Shown here: positions 51,228 to 59,844 of the stretch, piece by piece
How positions within the stretch are numbered: position 1 is the stretch's first letter
Layout: each line of letters opens with the position of its first letter
From: CAYMZZ01 sp044463125
GTDB taxonomy: Bacteria > Bacteroidota > Bacteroidia > Chitinophagales > Chitinophagaceae
Reading direction: 5' to 3'
Length of the DNA: 64,000 bases
NCBI GenBank assembly: GCA_044463125.1
Contig: JBIQMS010000025.1
Location: 4,688 to 68,687 of the forward strand
Translations under genes and position numbers: made by a program
Notes under the pieces: model-generated
Databases searched by the model: none
The model's input: the letters and a program-made list of their open reading frames with translations, nothing else
What the model was told of the DNA's origin: nothing

Positions 51228-51830
51228 TTATCGGCGGCTGAGATCGGAGGAAATCAATTTCAAAAATTCGCTGCGGGTGGAATTTTTCTGGAACTCTCCA
51301 TCAAAGGCGGAGGTAGTGGTCTCTGAATTTTGTTTTTGTACCCCACGCATCATCATACAGAGGTGTTGTGCTTCTATCACCACCGCTACGCCCATAGGGT
51401 TGAGCGTTTCGCGTATGGCTTCCATAATCTGCACCGTGAGTCGCTCCTGCACCTGCAGTCGACGAGCATAAGCATCTACTACACGGGCAATTTTGCTCAG
51501 GCCGGTAATCCATCCGTTTGGAATATAAGCCACATGCGCTTTGCCAAAAAATGGAAGCATATGGTGCTCGCACATGCTGTAGAGTTCAATATCCTTCACC
51601 ACAATCATCTCACTCACTTCTTCGTGAAACTTGGCTGAATTAAGAATGGCACGCGCATCTACCTGGTAGCCCTGGGTAAGGTATTGCATGGCTTTTGCCA
51701 GGCGTTCGGGAGTTTTCTTCAAACCTTCCCTATCCGGATCTTCACCCAAATGCTTCAACACATCGGTATAATTCGTTATTAAGCCTGAAGTGGTTTGCTC
51801 GTCGTAATGTTCCTGCTTTTTGTATGCCAT
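51228..51830 (-). CDS. folE: GTP cyclohydrolase I, 200 aa
   Basis: First step of folate and pterin synthesis: GTP to dihydroneopterin triphosphate. Motifs: DPDREGLKKTPERLAKAM, YSMCEHHMLPFFGKAHVAYI (zinc Cys and His), GLSKIARVVDAYARRLQVQE-RLT and EAQHLCMMMRGVQKQNSETT (second Cys). Followed on the same strand by two PTPS/QueD genes (upstream at 51875 and 52727 in transcription order), which use its product. Confidence 0.96.
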   Translation of the reverse strand: MAYKKQEHYDEQTTSGLITNYTDVLKHLGEDPDREGLKKTPERLAKAMQYLTQGYQVDARAILNSAKFHEEVSEMIVVKDIELYSMCEHHMLPFFGKAHVAYIPNGWITGLSKIARVVDAYARRLQVQERLTVQIMEAIRETLNPMGVAVVIEAQHLCMMMRGVQKQNSETTTSAFDGEFQKNSTRSEFLKLISSDLSRR

Positions 51831-51874
51831 GTTCCGGATTTTGAAAAGTAAGTTACTGTTTTTGCCCGATGTAC

Positions 51875-52288
51875 TCAGGCGGGATATTCGACAAAATTGC
51901 GGGGTGTTTCGTACAATCTCACCTGCAAGTCCTTGTCGCTGTCGATATGGGGTCGCAATAAATCATAGATCACACGCGCAATATTTTCTGCCGTGGGATT
52001 CAGATTTCGAAATTCTTCTGTATCGAGATTCAAATTCTTATGATCAAATCGGCTGTGTATTTCGCGCCATATAAGATCGGAGAGTATTTTGGCATCCATC
52101 ACATAACCCGTATCCGGATGCGGATAACCGGTCACTTTTACTTCCAGCTCATAGTTATGCCCGTGATAATTCGGTAATGCGCATTTTCCAAATACCCGCG
52201 CGTTCATAGCATCATCCCAGGCCGGATTGTATAGGCGATGGGCGGAATTGAAATGCTCGCGGCGGAATATGGAAGTTTTGTGAGACAT
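51875..52288 (-). CDS. 6-pyruvoyl-tetrahydropterin synthase / QueD family, copy 1, 137 aa
   Basis: Converts dihydroneopterin triphosphate to a tetrahydropterin. Zinc ligands and active residues are visible: HFNSAHRLYNPAW, VFGKCALPNYHGHNYELEVK (Cys, HGH), DHKNLNLD and VRLYETPRNFVEYPA. The FGKCxxPNxHGHNY spacing resembles eukaryotic PTPS as much as bacterial QueD, so the product (queuosine precursor or a biopterin-type pterin) is open. It starts directly at a repeat arm (52289). Confidence 0.88.
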   Translation of the reverse strand: MSHKTSIFRREHFNSAHRLYNPAWDDAMNARVFGKCALPNYHGHNYELEVKVTGYPHPDTGYVMDAKILSDLIWREIHSRFDHKNLNLDTEEFRNLNPTAENIARVIYDLLRPHIDSDKDLQVRLYETPRNFVEYPA

Positions 52289-52735
52289 GTTTTACGTTTT
52301 ACGTATTACATAGTACGTATTACGTAGTAAGTTTTAAGTACTGGTTCTGGATTTTGTCAGTCGTAAACAGGGCTATTTTTGATAACGGAAAACTTCTTCT
52401 CAATTGTTGATCATTGCAAGGAACAGCTAATAAACCGTTTTGTTCATCTTCAGGAAATTTAATTCATATCCGTTGCCCTGCACTATCTAAACCCTCTTAT
52501 CTGCGTACATCTGCGGAAAAAATCTGCGAAAATCTGCGGGAAATACTTCGGCATTCTAAACAGCTTCAAAGTTCAGGAGAGTTTCCCGCAGATTTGCGCA
52601 GATTTCAACGCAGATTAGCGCAGCTCATTTCAAAAATAGCAAGCTATTCTACTTAAAATCCCTTCTTAAACCTTAAACCCTAAACCTTAAACCCAACGTA
52701 ATACGTATAACGTAATACGTACTACGTTATACGTC
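52289..52735. repeat. Intergenic inverted repeat B with nested inner repeat, QueD/PTPS junction
   Basis: Outer arms 52289-52340 (ACGTTTT, ACGTATT, ACATAGT, ACGTATT, ACGTAGT) and 52662-52735 (complement, after TTAAACC units). Inner arms use another unit, ATCTGCG: 52499-52543 and its complement 52582-52623 (GGGAAA / TTTCCC flush). The outer right arm runs into the stop of the copy-2 gene. No other gene content in this 438-bp gap. Confidence 0.85.
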
Positions 52736-53140
52736 TCCAAAGTATTCCACATAAATCCTCGGCGTTTCATATAACTTAATACAATGCAATTGCAATGATT
52801 CGGGCAAATGGGGCTCTAGCTGCTGCCAGATGGCTATGGCGAGGTTTTCGGTGCTGCACATTTTCCCTTGCATAAAGTCCACATCGAGGTTGAGGTTGCG
52901 GTGATCGAGCTTTTCGATGATCTGTTCTTTGATGATGGTGCTCAGCCTTTTTACGTCAAACACGAAGCCGGTGCCGGGATCGGGCTGGCCCTTTACGGTC
53001 ACCAGCAATTCGTAGTTATGGCCATGCCAGTTTTCGTTGGCGCATTTGCCAAATACCGCCTCATTCTGTTGCGGGCTCCAGTTGGGGTTATAGAGTTTAT
53101 GTGCCGCGTTAAAGTGTTCGCTTCTTGTAAGGTAAACCAT
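52727..53140 (-). CDS. 6-pyruvoyl-tetrahydropterin synthase / QueD family, copy 2, 137 aa
   Basis: Parologue of the 51875-52288 protein: HFNAAHKLYNPNW, VFGKCANENWHGHNYELLVT, DHRNLNLDVDFM, STENLAIAIWQQLEP and IKLYETPRIYVEYFGDV. Same motif set, zinc His and Cys retained. Start ATG 53140 (MVYLTRSEHF); a long in-frame extension upstream covers the divergent mqnB gene and is rejected. Its last codon and stop (GTA TAA) lie in the repeat arm. Confidence 0.88.
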   Translation of the reverse strand: MVYLTRSEHFNAAHKLYNPNWSPQQNEAVFGKCANENWHGHNYELLVTVKGQPDPGTGFVFDVKRLSTIIKEQIIEKLDHRNLNLDVDFMQGKMCSTENLAIAIWQQLEPHLPESLQLHCIKLYETPRIYVEYFGDV

Positions 53141-53206
53141 AGTGCATGAAATGGCCGCAAAGTTACAATTTGCTTGCGAATGCCGGGGTTTGCGGATATT
53201 TGCAGT

Positions 53207-53872
53207 ATGCGCATTTTGCTTATTGCTGCCACGCGGGCCGAACTGGCTCCCACGCTTTCCTGGCTGAAAGCGCATGATAACCAGTTGGGTGGGCACCTCG
53301 TTTTCACCGGAACCACCGGCATCGGCGCTATGATGAGCGGCTGGTGGCTGGGGCGTCACCTCGCCGAAATACATCCACAACTGGTGATACAGGCTGGGGT
53401 AGCCGGAAGTTTTCATCCGGATTGGAAGCCCGGACAGGTAATGGCCATCCAAAAAGATTTTATGGGCGACCTGGGAGCCTGGGAGGCGGATGGTTTCCAG
53501 GATGTATTCAGGCTTGGCCTGCTGGCCGAAAGCCAGCCCCCTTTTCAGGAAGGATGGCTGGTAAATCCGCATAGGCGTTTGCTAAAGGAATCGGGGCTTC
53601 CCCTGGCCAGCGCTGTTACAGTCAATGAAATCAGTACCGATCCCAAAGATATCGGCCGCTTTCAGCAAAGCGGTGTTTTGCTCGAAACCATGGAAGGCGC
53701 GGCCCTGCATTTTGCCTGCCTGCAATCGGGTATTCCTTTTATCCAGATCCGGACCATCAGCAATACCGTTGGCGTGCGCGACAAGAAAGAATGGCAATTG
53801 CCGGCCGCCATCGATTCCCTTAATCAATACCTGCAGCACTGGCTGCCCCTCATAAAATCCGAATGGCTATGA
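53207..53872 (+). CDS. mqnB: Futalosine hydrolase, 221 aa
   Basis: Hydrolyses futalosine to hypoxanthine and dehypoxanthine futalosine in the alternative menaquinone pathway. A nucleoside-phosphorylase-like fold: RILLIAATRAELAP at the start, TGIGAMMSGWWLGRHLAE, VIQAGVAGSF, and the active-site LETMEGAALHFACLQ then RTISNTVGVRDK. ATG 53207 is chosen over TTG 53174. Overlaps mqnD by 10 bases, supporting the pathway assignment. Confidence 0.92.
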   Translation: MRILLIAATRAELAPTLSWLKAHDNQLGGHLVFTGTTGIGAMMSGWWLGRHLAEIHPQLVIQAGVAGSFHPDWKPGQVMAIQKDFMGDLGAWEADGFQDVFRLGLLAESQPPFQEGWLVNPHRRLLKESGLPLASAVTVNEISTDPKDIGRFQQSGVLLETMEGAALHFACLQSGIPFIQIRTISNTVGVRDKKEWQLPAAIDSLNQYLQHWLPLIKSEWL

Positions 53873-54669
53873 AACTGACGCTTGGCTTTAGCCCTTGCCC
53901 CAACGATACTTTTATATTTGATGCGCTGGTGTCGGGAAAAATCGATAGTGGTGATCTGCAATTTGAAGTGGTGCTGGAAGATGTGCAAACCCTGAACGAA
54001 TGGGCCCTCGAAGGTCGACTCGACATCACCAAACTCAGCTTTCCCGCACTATTTCAAAGTCCGCATTATCGCCTCCTATCTGCCGGCGCCGCCCTGGGCC
54101 GTGGTGTGGGCCCCTTGCTGGTAAGCGCCAAACCGATGGATGATGAAATTGTTGCCGACGACATGACCGTTGCCCTGCCTGGAGCCAATACCACGGCCAA
54201 CCTGCTTTTTCAGATTGCCTTTCCCAACGTTGTACAGCGGCGCCAGATGCTGTTTTCCGATATTGAAAACGCCTTATTGAATGGCGATGTGGACCTGGGT
54301 GTGCTGATTCATGAAAACCGCTTCACCTATGCCGAAAGGGGGCTGCACCTGGTCTGCGATCTGGGCAGCAACTGGGAAGAAATCATGAGTGTACCTATTC
54401 CGCTGGGCGCCATCGCCATCCGGAAAGAGTTTTCAGATGATATTGTTAACAACATTATCCGGCTTATCCGGGATAGCCTGGCACATGCCTGGAAAAACTA
54501 TCCACAACTTCCGCCCTTTGTAATTGATCATGCGCAAGAAATGAGTGAAGATGTAATGCGGAAGCATATCAACCTCTATGTAAATGACTATAGTCTTGAC
54601 CTGGGGGATGATGGCATGCGGGCGGTGGAAAGGCTAAGGAACGTGTACCAGCGTCAAACCACTACCTGA
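53863..54669 (+). CDS. mqnD: 1,4-dihydroxy-6-naphthoate synthase, 268 aa
   Basis: Cleaves cyclic dehypoxanthine futalosine to 1,4-dihydroxy-6-naphthoate. A periplasmic-binding-protein-like fold: MKLTLGFSPCPNDTFIFDAL, DITKLSFPALF, GRGVGPLLVSAK, ALPGANTTANLLFQIAF and VDLGVLIHENRFTY. The first ATG is 53863; a second at 53869 gives MKLTL. With mqnB overlapping, the strain should make menaquinone by the futalosine route; other mqn genes are not in this window. Confidence 0.94.
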   Translation: MAMKLTLGFSPCPNDTFIFDALVSGKIDSGDLQFEVVLEDVQTLNEWALEGRLDITKLSFPALFQSPHYRLLSAGAALGRGVGPLLVSAKPMDDEIVADDMTVALPGANTTANLLFQIAFPNVVQRRQMLFSDIENALLNGDVDLGVLIHENRFTYAERGLHLVCDLGSNWEEIMSVPIPLGAIAIRKEFSDDIVNNIIRLIRDSLAHAWKNYPQLPPFVIDHAQEMSEDVMRKHINLYVNDYSLDLGDDGMRAVERLRNVYQRQTTT

Positions 54670-54681
54670 GAAAGCTGGATT

Positions 54682-55623
54682 TTATTCAGACACCGGCACT
54701 ACTTTGCCCGATTTATTCTTGCGAACTTTCTCCGGCACCATGGCCATGATCTCATCGCGTAGCTTATCAATCAATCTTTCCTTCACGAGGTTGCGATGTA
54801 CCACCAGGCTTACTTCGCGCATGGGCGCGGGTTTGCGAAAATGGCGGATCAGTTGTTGCTGACGTGGCGGCATATCGAGTGTAGCCAGCTCAGGAATAAT
54901 GGTGATGCCATCGTTGATCTCCACCATACGCCGAAGGGTTTCAATGCTGCCCGCTTCATAATCAAAATGGCTGCTTTCGCGGCTCATCTTTTTCAACTCA
55001 CAAAGATTCACGATCTGCGAGCGAAAGCAATGGCCTTCTTCCAGCAGCCAGAGTTTGTTGGGATCAATATCCTGCGGCAGCACATAGGTTTTCTCAAACA
55101 TTTCATTCTTGCGCGACACATAGGCCATCAGTTCCTCATAAAACAGCACATGCTCGCTGATGCCCGGCTCCTGCAGCGGCGTTACCAGGATGCCTGCATC
55201 TATTCTTCCTTCGCGCAGGCGCGATACAATCAGCTCGGTCATCATTTCATGCACCACCAATCTTACGTTGGGATATTTTCGGGTAAAGGGTGGAATGAAT
55301 AGCGGCAACAGATAAGGCGCCAGAGTGGGTATGATCCCAACACGTAGCTCGCCCACCAACTGTCCCTTGCGCAGTTGTGCCGTTTCCAGCAGGTTGTCGC
55401 GCGACTGTATCACGCGCCTGGCCATTTCAATTATTTCCATACCCGCTTCGGTGGGTACTACCGGCTGCTTGCTGCGATCAAACAATTTCAACCCCAACTC
55501 CTCTTCCAGTTTTTGTATCTGCATACTGAGTGTAGGCTGGGTAACATAACACTGCTCAGCCGCCCGTGCAAAATGCCGCCAGGTATCAACGGCGAGGATG
55601 TATTCGAGTTGGATGAAAGTCAT
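54682..55623 (-). CDS. oxyR: LysR-type peroxide regulator OxyR, 313 aa
   Basis: N-terminal winged HTH (FIQLEYILAVDTWRHFARAA then QPTLSMQIQKLEEELGLKLF) and C-terminal sensing domain with the redox pair in LLEEGHCFRSQIVNLCELKK: two Cys eight residues apart, as in E. coli C199/C208. Length is normal. It activates catalase, peroxidase and related genes after oxidation. A long tandem-repeat arm begins directly upstream of its ATG. Convergent with mqnD, 12 bp apart. Confidence 0.92.
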   Translation of the reverse strand: MTFIQLEYILAVDTWRHFARAAEQCYVTQPTLSMQIQKLEEELGLKLFDRSKQPVVPTEAGMEIIEMARRVIQSRDNLLETAQLRKGQLVGELRVGIIPTLAPYLLPLFIPPFTRKYPNVRLVVHEMMTELIVSRLREGRIDAGILVTPLQEPGISEHVLFYEELMAYVSRKNEMFEKTYVLPQDIDPNKLWLLEEGHCFRSQIVNLCELKKMSRESSHFDYEAGSIETLRRMVEINDGITIIPELATLDMPPRQQQLIRHFRKPAPMREVSLVVHRNLVKERLIDKLRDEIMAMVPEKVRKNKSGKVVPVSE

Positions 55624-55629
55624 GAGGGA

Positions 55630-55895
55630 GTTTAATCGTTTAATTGTTTAATCGTTTAATCGTTTAATTGTTTAATCGTTTAATCGTTTAATCGTTTAAT
55701 TGTTTAATTGTTTAATCGTTGAATCGTTGAATCGTTGAAATGTTTGTTGTAGATAAATGTTACCACACCCTGCTATCTTGACATCTAATCGTAGTCGTCT
55801 TAAAAATTAGACTCTCAACTTTGAACGCTAAACAAATAAACGATTAAACGATTAAACGATTAAACAATTCAACAATTCAACAATTCAACGATTCA
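55630..55895. repeat. Intergenic inverted repeat C (8-bp unit arms), oxyR/photolyase junction
   Basis: Left arm 55630-55735 is a run of 8-bp units TTTAATCG/TTTAATTG, degrading to GTTGAATC; right arm 55833-55895 is the complement CGATTAAA/CAATTCAA. The photolyase stop TGA (55893) is part of the arm. Centre (55736-55832) has no gene. Confidence 0.85.
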
Positions 55896-57197
55896 CTCTT
55901 TCACTGCTTTGGCATACACTTCCAGGCAGCGTTTTCTGGCTAATTCATGCTGTACTATGGGTGCGGGGTAAGTGAGTTCTTCAAACTCCGGCACCCAATG
56001 GCGAATGTAGGAAAGTTGGGGATCAAATTTCTGCGTTTGCAGGTAGGGATTGAAAACACGGAAATAAGGCGCCGCATCGCAGCCGCTGCCTGCCGCCCAT
56101 TGCCAGCCACCATTATTGGCGGCCAGGTCGAAGTCGAGCAGCTTTTTGGCAAAATAGGCTTCACCCCATCGCCAGTCGATCAATAAATGTTTGGTAAGGA
56201 AAGATGCCACAATCATGCGTACGCGGTTGTGCATATAGCCGGTGCTGTTGAGTTCGCGCATTCCCGCATCCACGATGGGATAGCCCGTGCGACCCTCGCA
56301 CCAGGCCTCGAATTCAGTTTCATTATTCCGCCATTTTATTTTATCGTAAGCTGGTTTAAATGCATGCCCCACTACTTGCGGAAAATGCCAGAGGATCATG
56401 TGGTAGAAATCGCGCCAGATCAACTCATTTAAATAGGTTTCGCTTAGCGGTGCCGTTTCGCGGGCCAGTTGCCGGATGCTGATCGTTCCAAAACGAAGGT
56501 GAACGCTAAGCCGGCTGGTACCGGCTATGCCGGGCAGGTCGCGGTTTTGCTGATAATGCCGGATGGTTTCCGGTTTCCAGTCTGATGCTGGAAATGGGAT
56601 CCCGCTGGGCTCAAAGCCAATATCTTTCAGCGACGGGAGTTTTCTTTCTTTCTGTCGATATAAATTTTTTAGCCATGATTCAGTAGGATAAGAAGAAAGA
56701 TAAAACTCATTGAGCTTCGCTTTCCATCGCCGGCTATAGGGTGTGAAAACGGTATAAGGTTTTCCATCATCCTTCAACACTTCGTCTTTTTCAAATATTA
56801 CCTGGTCTTTGTAAGTATGCAGCGTAATACCTTTTGCCTGCAGCAAGCTGCCGATGGCTGTATCCCGCTCGCGGGCATAGGGCTCATAGTCATGATTGGT
56901 ATAAACTTTTGCAATGGGATACTCGGCCAACAGCTCCGCAAACACATCTTCTGGTTTGCCCTGCCGTACATCGAGGCTGGCACCATGCTGCTTCAACTCA
57001 TCCTGCAGCTTTTCCAATTGCTGATGAATAAACGCTATCCGCGCATCGTTCCGGTCGGCAAGTTCATCCAGTATATTCCTGTCAAAAATGAAAATGGGTT
57101 GCACGGGATTTCCGCTGCGCAGGGCATGGTAAAGTCCTGCATTGTCATGCAACCTTAGATCGCGGCGAAACCAAAATATGTTGAGGGGTGCGTTCAT
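55893..57197 (-). CDS. phr: Deoxyribodipyrimidine photolyase, 434 aa
   Basis: Light-driven repair of UV dimers. N-terminal antenna/Rossmann part (NIFWFRRDLRLHDNAGLYHA) and C-terminal FAD part: RLSVHLRFGTISIRQLARE, LNELIWRDFYHMILWHFP, GYPIVDAGMRELNSTGYMHN-RVRMIVASFL, and DFDLAANNGGWQWAAGSGCD. All core CPD class I residues (Trp, Asn, Arg) of the FAD pocket appear. Length is a little under the E. coli enzyme. It is not obvious whether it repairs CPDs or 6-4 products. Confidence 0.93.
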   Translation of the reverse strand: MNAPLNIFWFRRDLRLHDNAGLYHALRSGNPVQPIFIFDRNILDELADRNDARIAFIHQQLEKLQDELKQHGASLDVRQGKPEDVFAELLAEYPIAKVYTNHDYEPYARERDTAIGSLLQAKGITLHTYKDQVIFEKDEVLKDDGKPYTVFTPYSRRWKAKLNEFYLSSYPTESWLKNLYRQKERKLPSLKDIGFEPSGIPFPASDWKPETIRHYQQNRDLPGIAGTSRLSVHLRFGTISIRQLARETAPLSETYLNELIWRDFYHMILWHFPQVVGHAFKPAYDKIKWRNNETEFEAWCEGRTGYPIVDAGMRELNSTGYMHNRVRMIVASFLTKHLLIDWRWGEAYFAKKLLDFDLAANNGGWQWAAGSGCDAAPYFRVFNPYLQTQKFDPQLSYIRHWVPEFEELTYPAPIVQHELARKRCLEVYAKAVKE

Positions 57198-57218
57198 GCC
57201 CTGTCAACAAGCCGGTGG

Positions 57219-58031
57219 TTAAATTGTTTGCCGCAAATCGTGGTAGAGCTTTGCACTGAGCTGGTTGGTATAAAGGCGATCGCCGAGCTGGCGCACCCAG
57301 CGAATGCCACGTATGGCATTGCTTAGAAAAATTTCATCGGCCGTTTCCAGGTCTTCGGGTCGCAGGCTGACTTCTGTAATGGGGAAATGCCGCATAATTT
57401 GTCGCCGCATGATGCCCTCAACAGGCCCCTCGCTGAGCGGTGGCGTGACGATTTTTTCATTTTTGATGATAAAGAGATTGGCGATACAGGAATCAACAAG
57501 GCGACCCTCGGTATTGAGCAGCAGCGCATCATTCCAGCGCATGGCTTTGGCATGCCGGGCCGCCAGGCTATAAGCCAGGAAATTATTCGTTTTGTAGCGC
57601 GAAAAGGCATCCGCTGCCTTGCGTGCCTCCGGATAAATGCCGATCACCAGCCCGTTTTCGTTGAACTGATCCATCGAATCGTCCAGCGGCCAGCATTCGA
57701 TGGCATAGTGCAGGGTATCATCCCCCTCCAGCAAACCACCCTCACCGCGCCAGGCCGTGAGGCGGATCCGGGCCAGCTTTTCCGCCGCATTTTTTTTCAC
57801 CAGTTGGGCCACTTCACCCAGCAAGCGATCCTTCGTCAACAAAGCCGGCAAATGATAACCCAAAGCACGAGCCGTGGAAAAGAACCGCTCAAAATGATCA
57901 TCGGCCAGCAACAGCTTTCCCTCCCGCCACTTCATGGTCTCAAAAAATCCATCGCCATAGCGAAAAGATTTGTTGCTGAGCCAATGAGGGGAAGGGGAAT
58001 GGAAGGAGCCGTTGATGATGGAGATTGTCAT
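57219..58031 (-). CDS. Class IV PLP aminotransferase (4-amino-4-deoxychorismate lyase-like), 270 aa
   Basis: PLP enzyme of the PabC/branched-chain transaminase fold: the start SFRYGDGFFETMKWREGKLL, RYKTNNFLAYSLAARHAKAM, with Lys acting as PLP anchor in SRYKTNNF, DALLLNTEGRLVDSCIANLF and GPVEGIMRRQIMRHF. Could be PabC (folate) or a D-amino/branched-chain aminotransferase; folate is suggested by nearby folE. ATG 58031 starts immediately at a repeat arm. Confidence 0.85.
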   Translation of the reverse strand: MTISIINGSFHSPSPHWLSNKSFRYGDGFFETMKWREGKLLLADDHFERFFSTARALGYHLPALLTKDRLLGEVAQLVKKNAAEKLARIRLTAWRGEGGLLEGDDTLHYAIECWPLDDSMDQFNENGLVIGIYPEARKAADAFSRYKTNNFLAYSLAARHAKAMRWNDALLLNTEGRLVDSCIANLFIIKNEKIVTPPLSEGPVEGIMRRQIMRHFPITEVSLRPEDLETADEIFLSNAIRGIRWVRQLGDRLYTNQLSAKLYHDLRQTI

Positions 58032-58313
58032 ACGTTTTACGTAGTACGTATTACGTTAGTTTAGGGTTTAATGTTTAGGGTTTAAGGTTGAAGGTAAGGA
58101 ACTTGGTTCGGCTAAATCGAATGATTAGAGTCCAGGTCAAAAAAAAAACTGCAGCAAACTTTGGGAGTTTTTGGATGGAATAGAAGCTAATTCTACCCAA
58201 CTTATACCTCCAAAGCCTGCTACAGATTATTTATAAAGGGTTTTGCTATCCAAATGGGGCGATAACAAACCCTAAAAAAAACGTACTACGTAATACGTAC
58301 TACGTAATACGTA
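58029..58313. repeat. Intergenic inverted repeat D (7-bp unit arms), aminotransferase/response-regulator junction
   Basis: Left arm 58029-58096 has ACGTTTT, ACGTAGT, ACGTATT, ACGTTAG and TTTAGGG-type units; right arm 58268-58313 its complement. The right arm ends at the response-regulator stop (58315), the left begins inside the aminotransferase start codon. Confidence 0.82.
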
Positions 58314-58314
58314 C

Positions 58315-58989
58315 TCAATTTTGCTCCACCAATCCCGCTTTCACCGCATACATCACCAGTCCGGCCATCGATTTGGTGCCGGTTTTGGTTTTGAGTTTAT
58401 CGCGGATGGCTTCCACGGTGCGGGGGCTCAGCTCCACTATATCGGCTATTTCCTTGGTGCTCTTTTCCTCGCACATCAGTTTCAGGATGGTAATTTCCTT
58501 ATCGGTCAGTTGCACATCGGCCGGCGCGCTCGATTCGGTGGTGCGCTTGGTGCGCAAACCGCTGAGCAGTGCCTTATTGGTGAGGTCGTTGAAGAAAAAG
58601 TCCTGCTCATATACGGTGCGGATGGCATCGTAAATCATCTCGGAGCCCGACTCCTTGGTCAGGTAAGAGTTGGCGCCAATCTCCATCATGCGCGAGATCA
58701 CGGAATGATCGTTGTGCATGCTGAGCATAATTACTTTAACGTTGGGGTAGAGTTTTTTGATCTCCGGCAGGGTAGCCAGGCCATCCATAATGGGCATGGA
58801 AATATCCAGCAATACTACATCGGGCTGAATATGACGCAGGAGATTAAGCAGTTGCATTCCATTTTCCGCTTCAGCCACCATCTGTATGTCCTTGCGGCTG
58901 GAAAGGGAGGTTTTCACTCCGGTACGGAAAAGGGCATGGTCATCGGCAATCGCAACTTTAATTACGGTGTTGGATTCGTGATTTTTCAT
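58315..58989 (-). CDS. LuxR/NarL-type response regulator, 224 aa
   Basis: Receiver domain with KVAIADDHALFRTGV and phosphoacceptor VVLLDISMPIMDG (Asp), KVIMLSMHNDHS, and Lys in SYLTKESGSE; C-terminal LuxR HTH (LTDKEITILKLMCEEKSTKE then IADIVELSPRTVEAIRDKL). No kinase is adjacent on its strand; a histidine kinase and a second LuxR regulator lie 0.9 kb downstream in the other direction and might partner with it. Confidence 0.9.
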   Translation of the reverse strand: MKNHESNTVIKVAIADDHALFRTGVKTSLSSRKDIQMVAEAENGMQLLNLLRHIQPDVVLLDISMPIMDGLATLPEIKKLYPNVKVIMLSMHNDHSVISRMMEIGANSYLTKESGSEMIYDAIRTVYEQDFFFNDLTNKALLSGLRTKRTTESSAPADVQLTDKEITILKLMCEEKSTKEIADIVELSPRTVEAIRDKLKTKTGTKSMAGLVMYAVKAGLVEQN

Positions 58990-59227
58990 GGGTCTGATAT
59001 TGGTATTTGTTTGGTGGACGTACTGTAAATTATCGGCTGCAAATTGGAAAATTCCCGCAACATATACTATAGTACAAGTACTCGAATTCGGGTCTGTGAA
59101 AAATACCTAAGATTTAACACTCTCGCGTTTATACGCGCGGGTTATCGAAAATTTACGAATGTGTTAAGCGTTGAGTTTACGATGAATGTGGTAATTACCA
59201 CAAAATAATAATTGGGTTAATCCACTC

Positions 59228-59258
59228 TTGCGGGGCGAGCCCCCACCACCTATTTTTG
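59228..59258 (+). promoter_or_regulatory. Bacteroidota-type promoter for a small transcript
   Basis: TTG (59228-59230), 20-base spacer, TATTTTTG (59251-59258), a full match to TTG-N(19-21)-TAnnTTTG. Expected start near 59265. Confidence 0.6.
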
Positions 59259-59307
59259 TTTCAGAAAGTTGATTGCAGCGGATGACTTCGTTTATCCTAC
59301 TCATCCA

Positions 59308-59424
59308 ATGTCCAAACCGTCCAGAAATTCATTTCCAATACCTTTGAAGACCGCGAACGGACTCCTCCCTCAATCAACTTTTCTTTTTTTTGATATTTCT
59401 GATGAGCGCGATTGGCCTGATTAG
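59308..59424 (+). CDS. Possible small protein, 38 aa
   Basis: ATG 59308 to TAG 59422-59424 codes MSKPSRNSFPIPLKTANGLL followed by an aromatic/acidic end (FLFFDISDERDWPD). No recognisable family or signal. It is the longest frame in the short transcription unit 59265-59518. Coding is unproven. Confidence 0.35.
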   Translation: MSKPSRNSFPIPLKTANGLLPQSTFLFFDISDERDWPD

Positions 59425-59485
59425 TGCGCGCCGATTTCAATCCGACTCTTCCATATACATTTTTCATTCATAACAGTAACGTTCG

Positions 59486-59516
59486 AGCCCTCCTTTCCAG
59501 GAGGGCTTTCTTTTTG
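59486..59516 (+). terminator. Strong terminator of the small transcript
   Basis: AGCCCTCCT (59486-59494), loop TTCC, AGGAGGGCT (59499-59507), followed by TTCTTTTTG. A classical factor-independent terminator on the plus strand. Confidence 0.88.
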
Positions 59517-59844
59517 TACTCTGTGGAATTCATGTTTACTCAATGTTTACCGGCAAGCCAATTTGGTCGTGTTCCATTCCATCAATAATGGCCCGTTACA
59601 AGCTAAATGACCGGATTTTCCTGAAAATGACCGGAGAAAAATGCAATTCCTGATGTGAATAGCACGCGATGATGTGCAGAACAACCGGCTAATTTTCAAA
59701 AAATTGAACGATAAACCGAAAACCACCCCGAAGGACCGCTGAAAAAACAAGACTTTGTTGTTAAAAACACGGGCTGTTGAAAGACTGTTTTGTTTACATT
59801 AGATAATGTTTGCCGGGATTGCCATTGATTAACCGTGTACAAAA

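Larger units (their letters stand above)
59265..59518 (+). ncRNA. Candidate small RNA or small-protein transcript
   Basis: Bounded by the promoter at 59228-59258 and a strong terminator at 59486-59516, giving a transcript of about 250 bases with no large gene. It holds one 38-residue frame (59308-59424). It could be a regulatory RNA, an mRNA for a small protein, or both. Its position next to a kinase and two LuxR regulators is suggestive only. Confidence 0.5.
58990..59844. other. 855-bp divergent gap with a candidate small transcript
   Basis: Between the divergent response-regulator and kinase genes. Contains the promoter, 38-residue frame and terminator listed separately (59228-59518). The rest has no convincing frame; a G/C hairpin (GGGGCGAGCCCC, 59232-59244) lies inside the promoter spacer. 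Confidence 0.6.

Noticed and set aside
52727..53572. 281-residue version of the second PTPS/QueD gene
   Set aside because: The N-terminal 144 residues are antisense to mqnB; ATG 53140 gives the normal family length.
55630..55735. CRISPR-like array
   Set aside because: The units are 8 bp in direct tandem without spacers, with a complementary arm 100 bp away; it is an inverted tandem-repeat structure and no cas genes are present.
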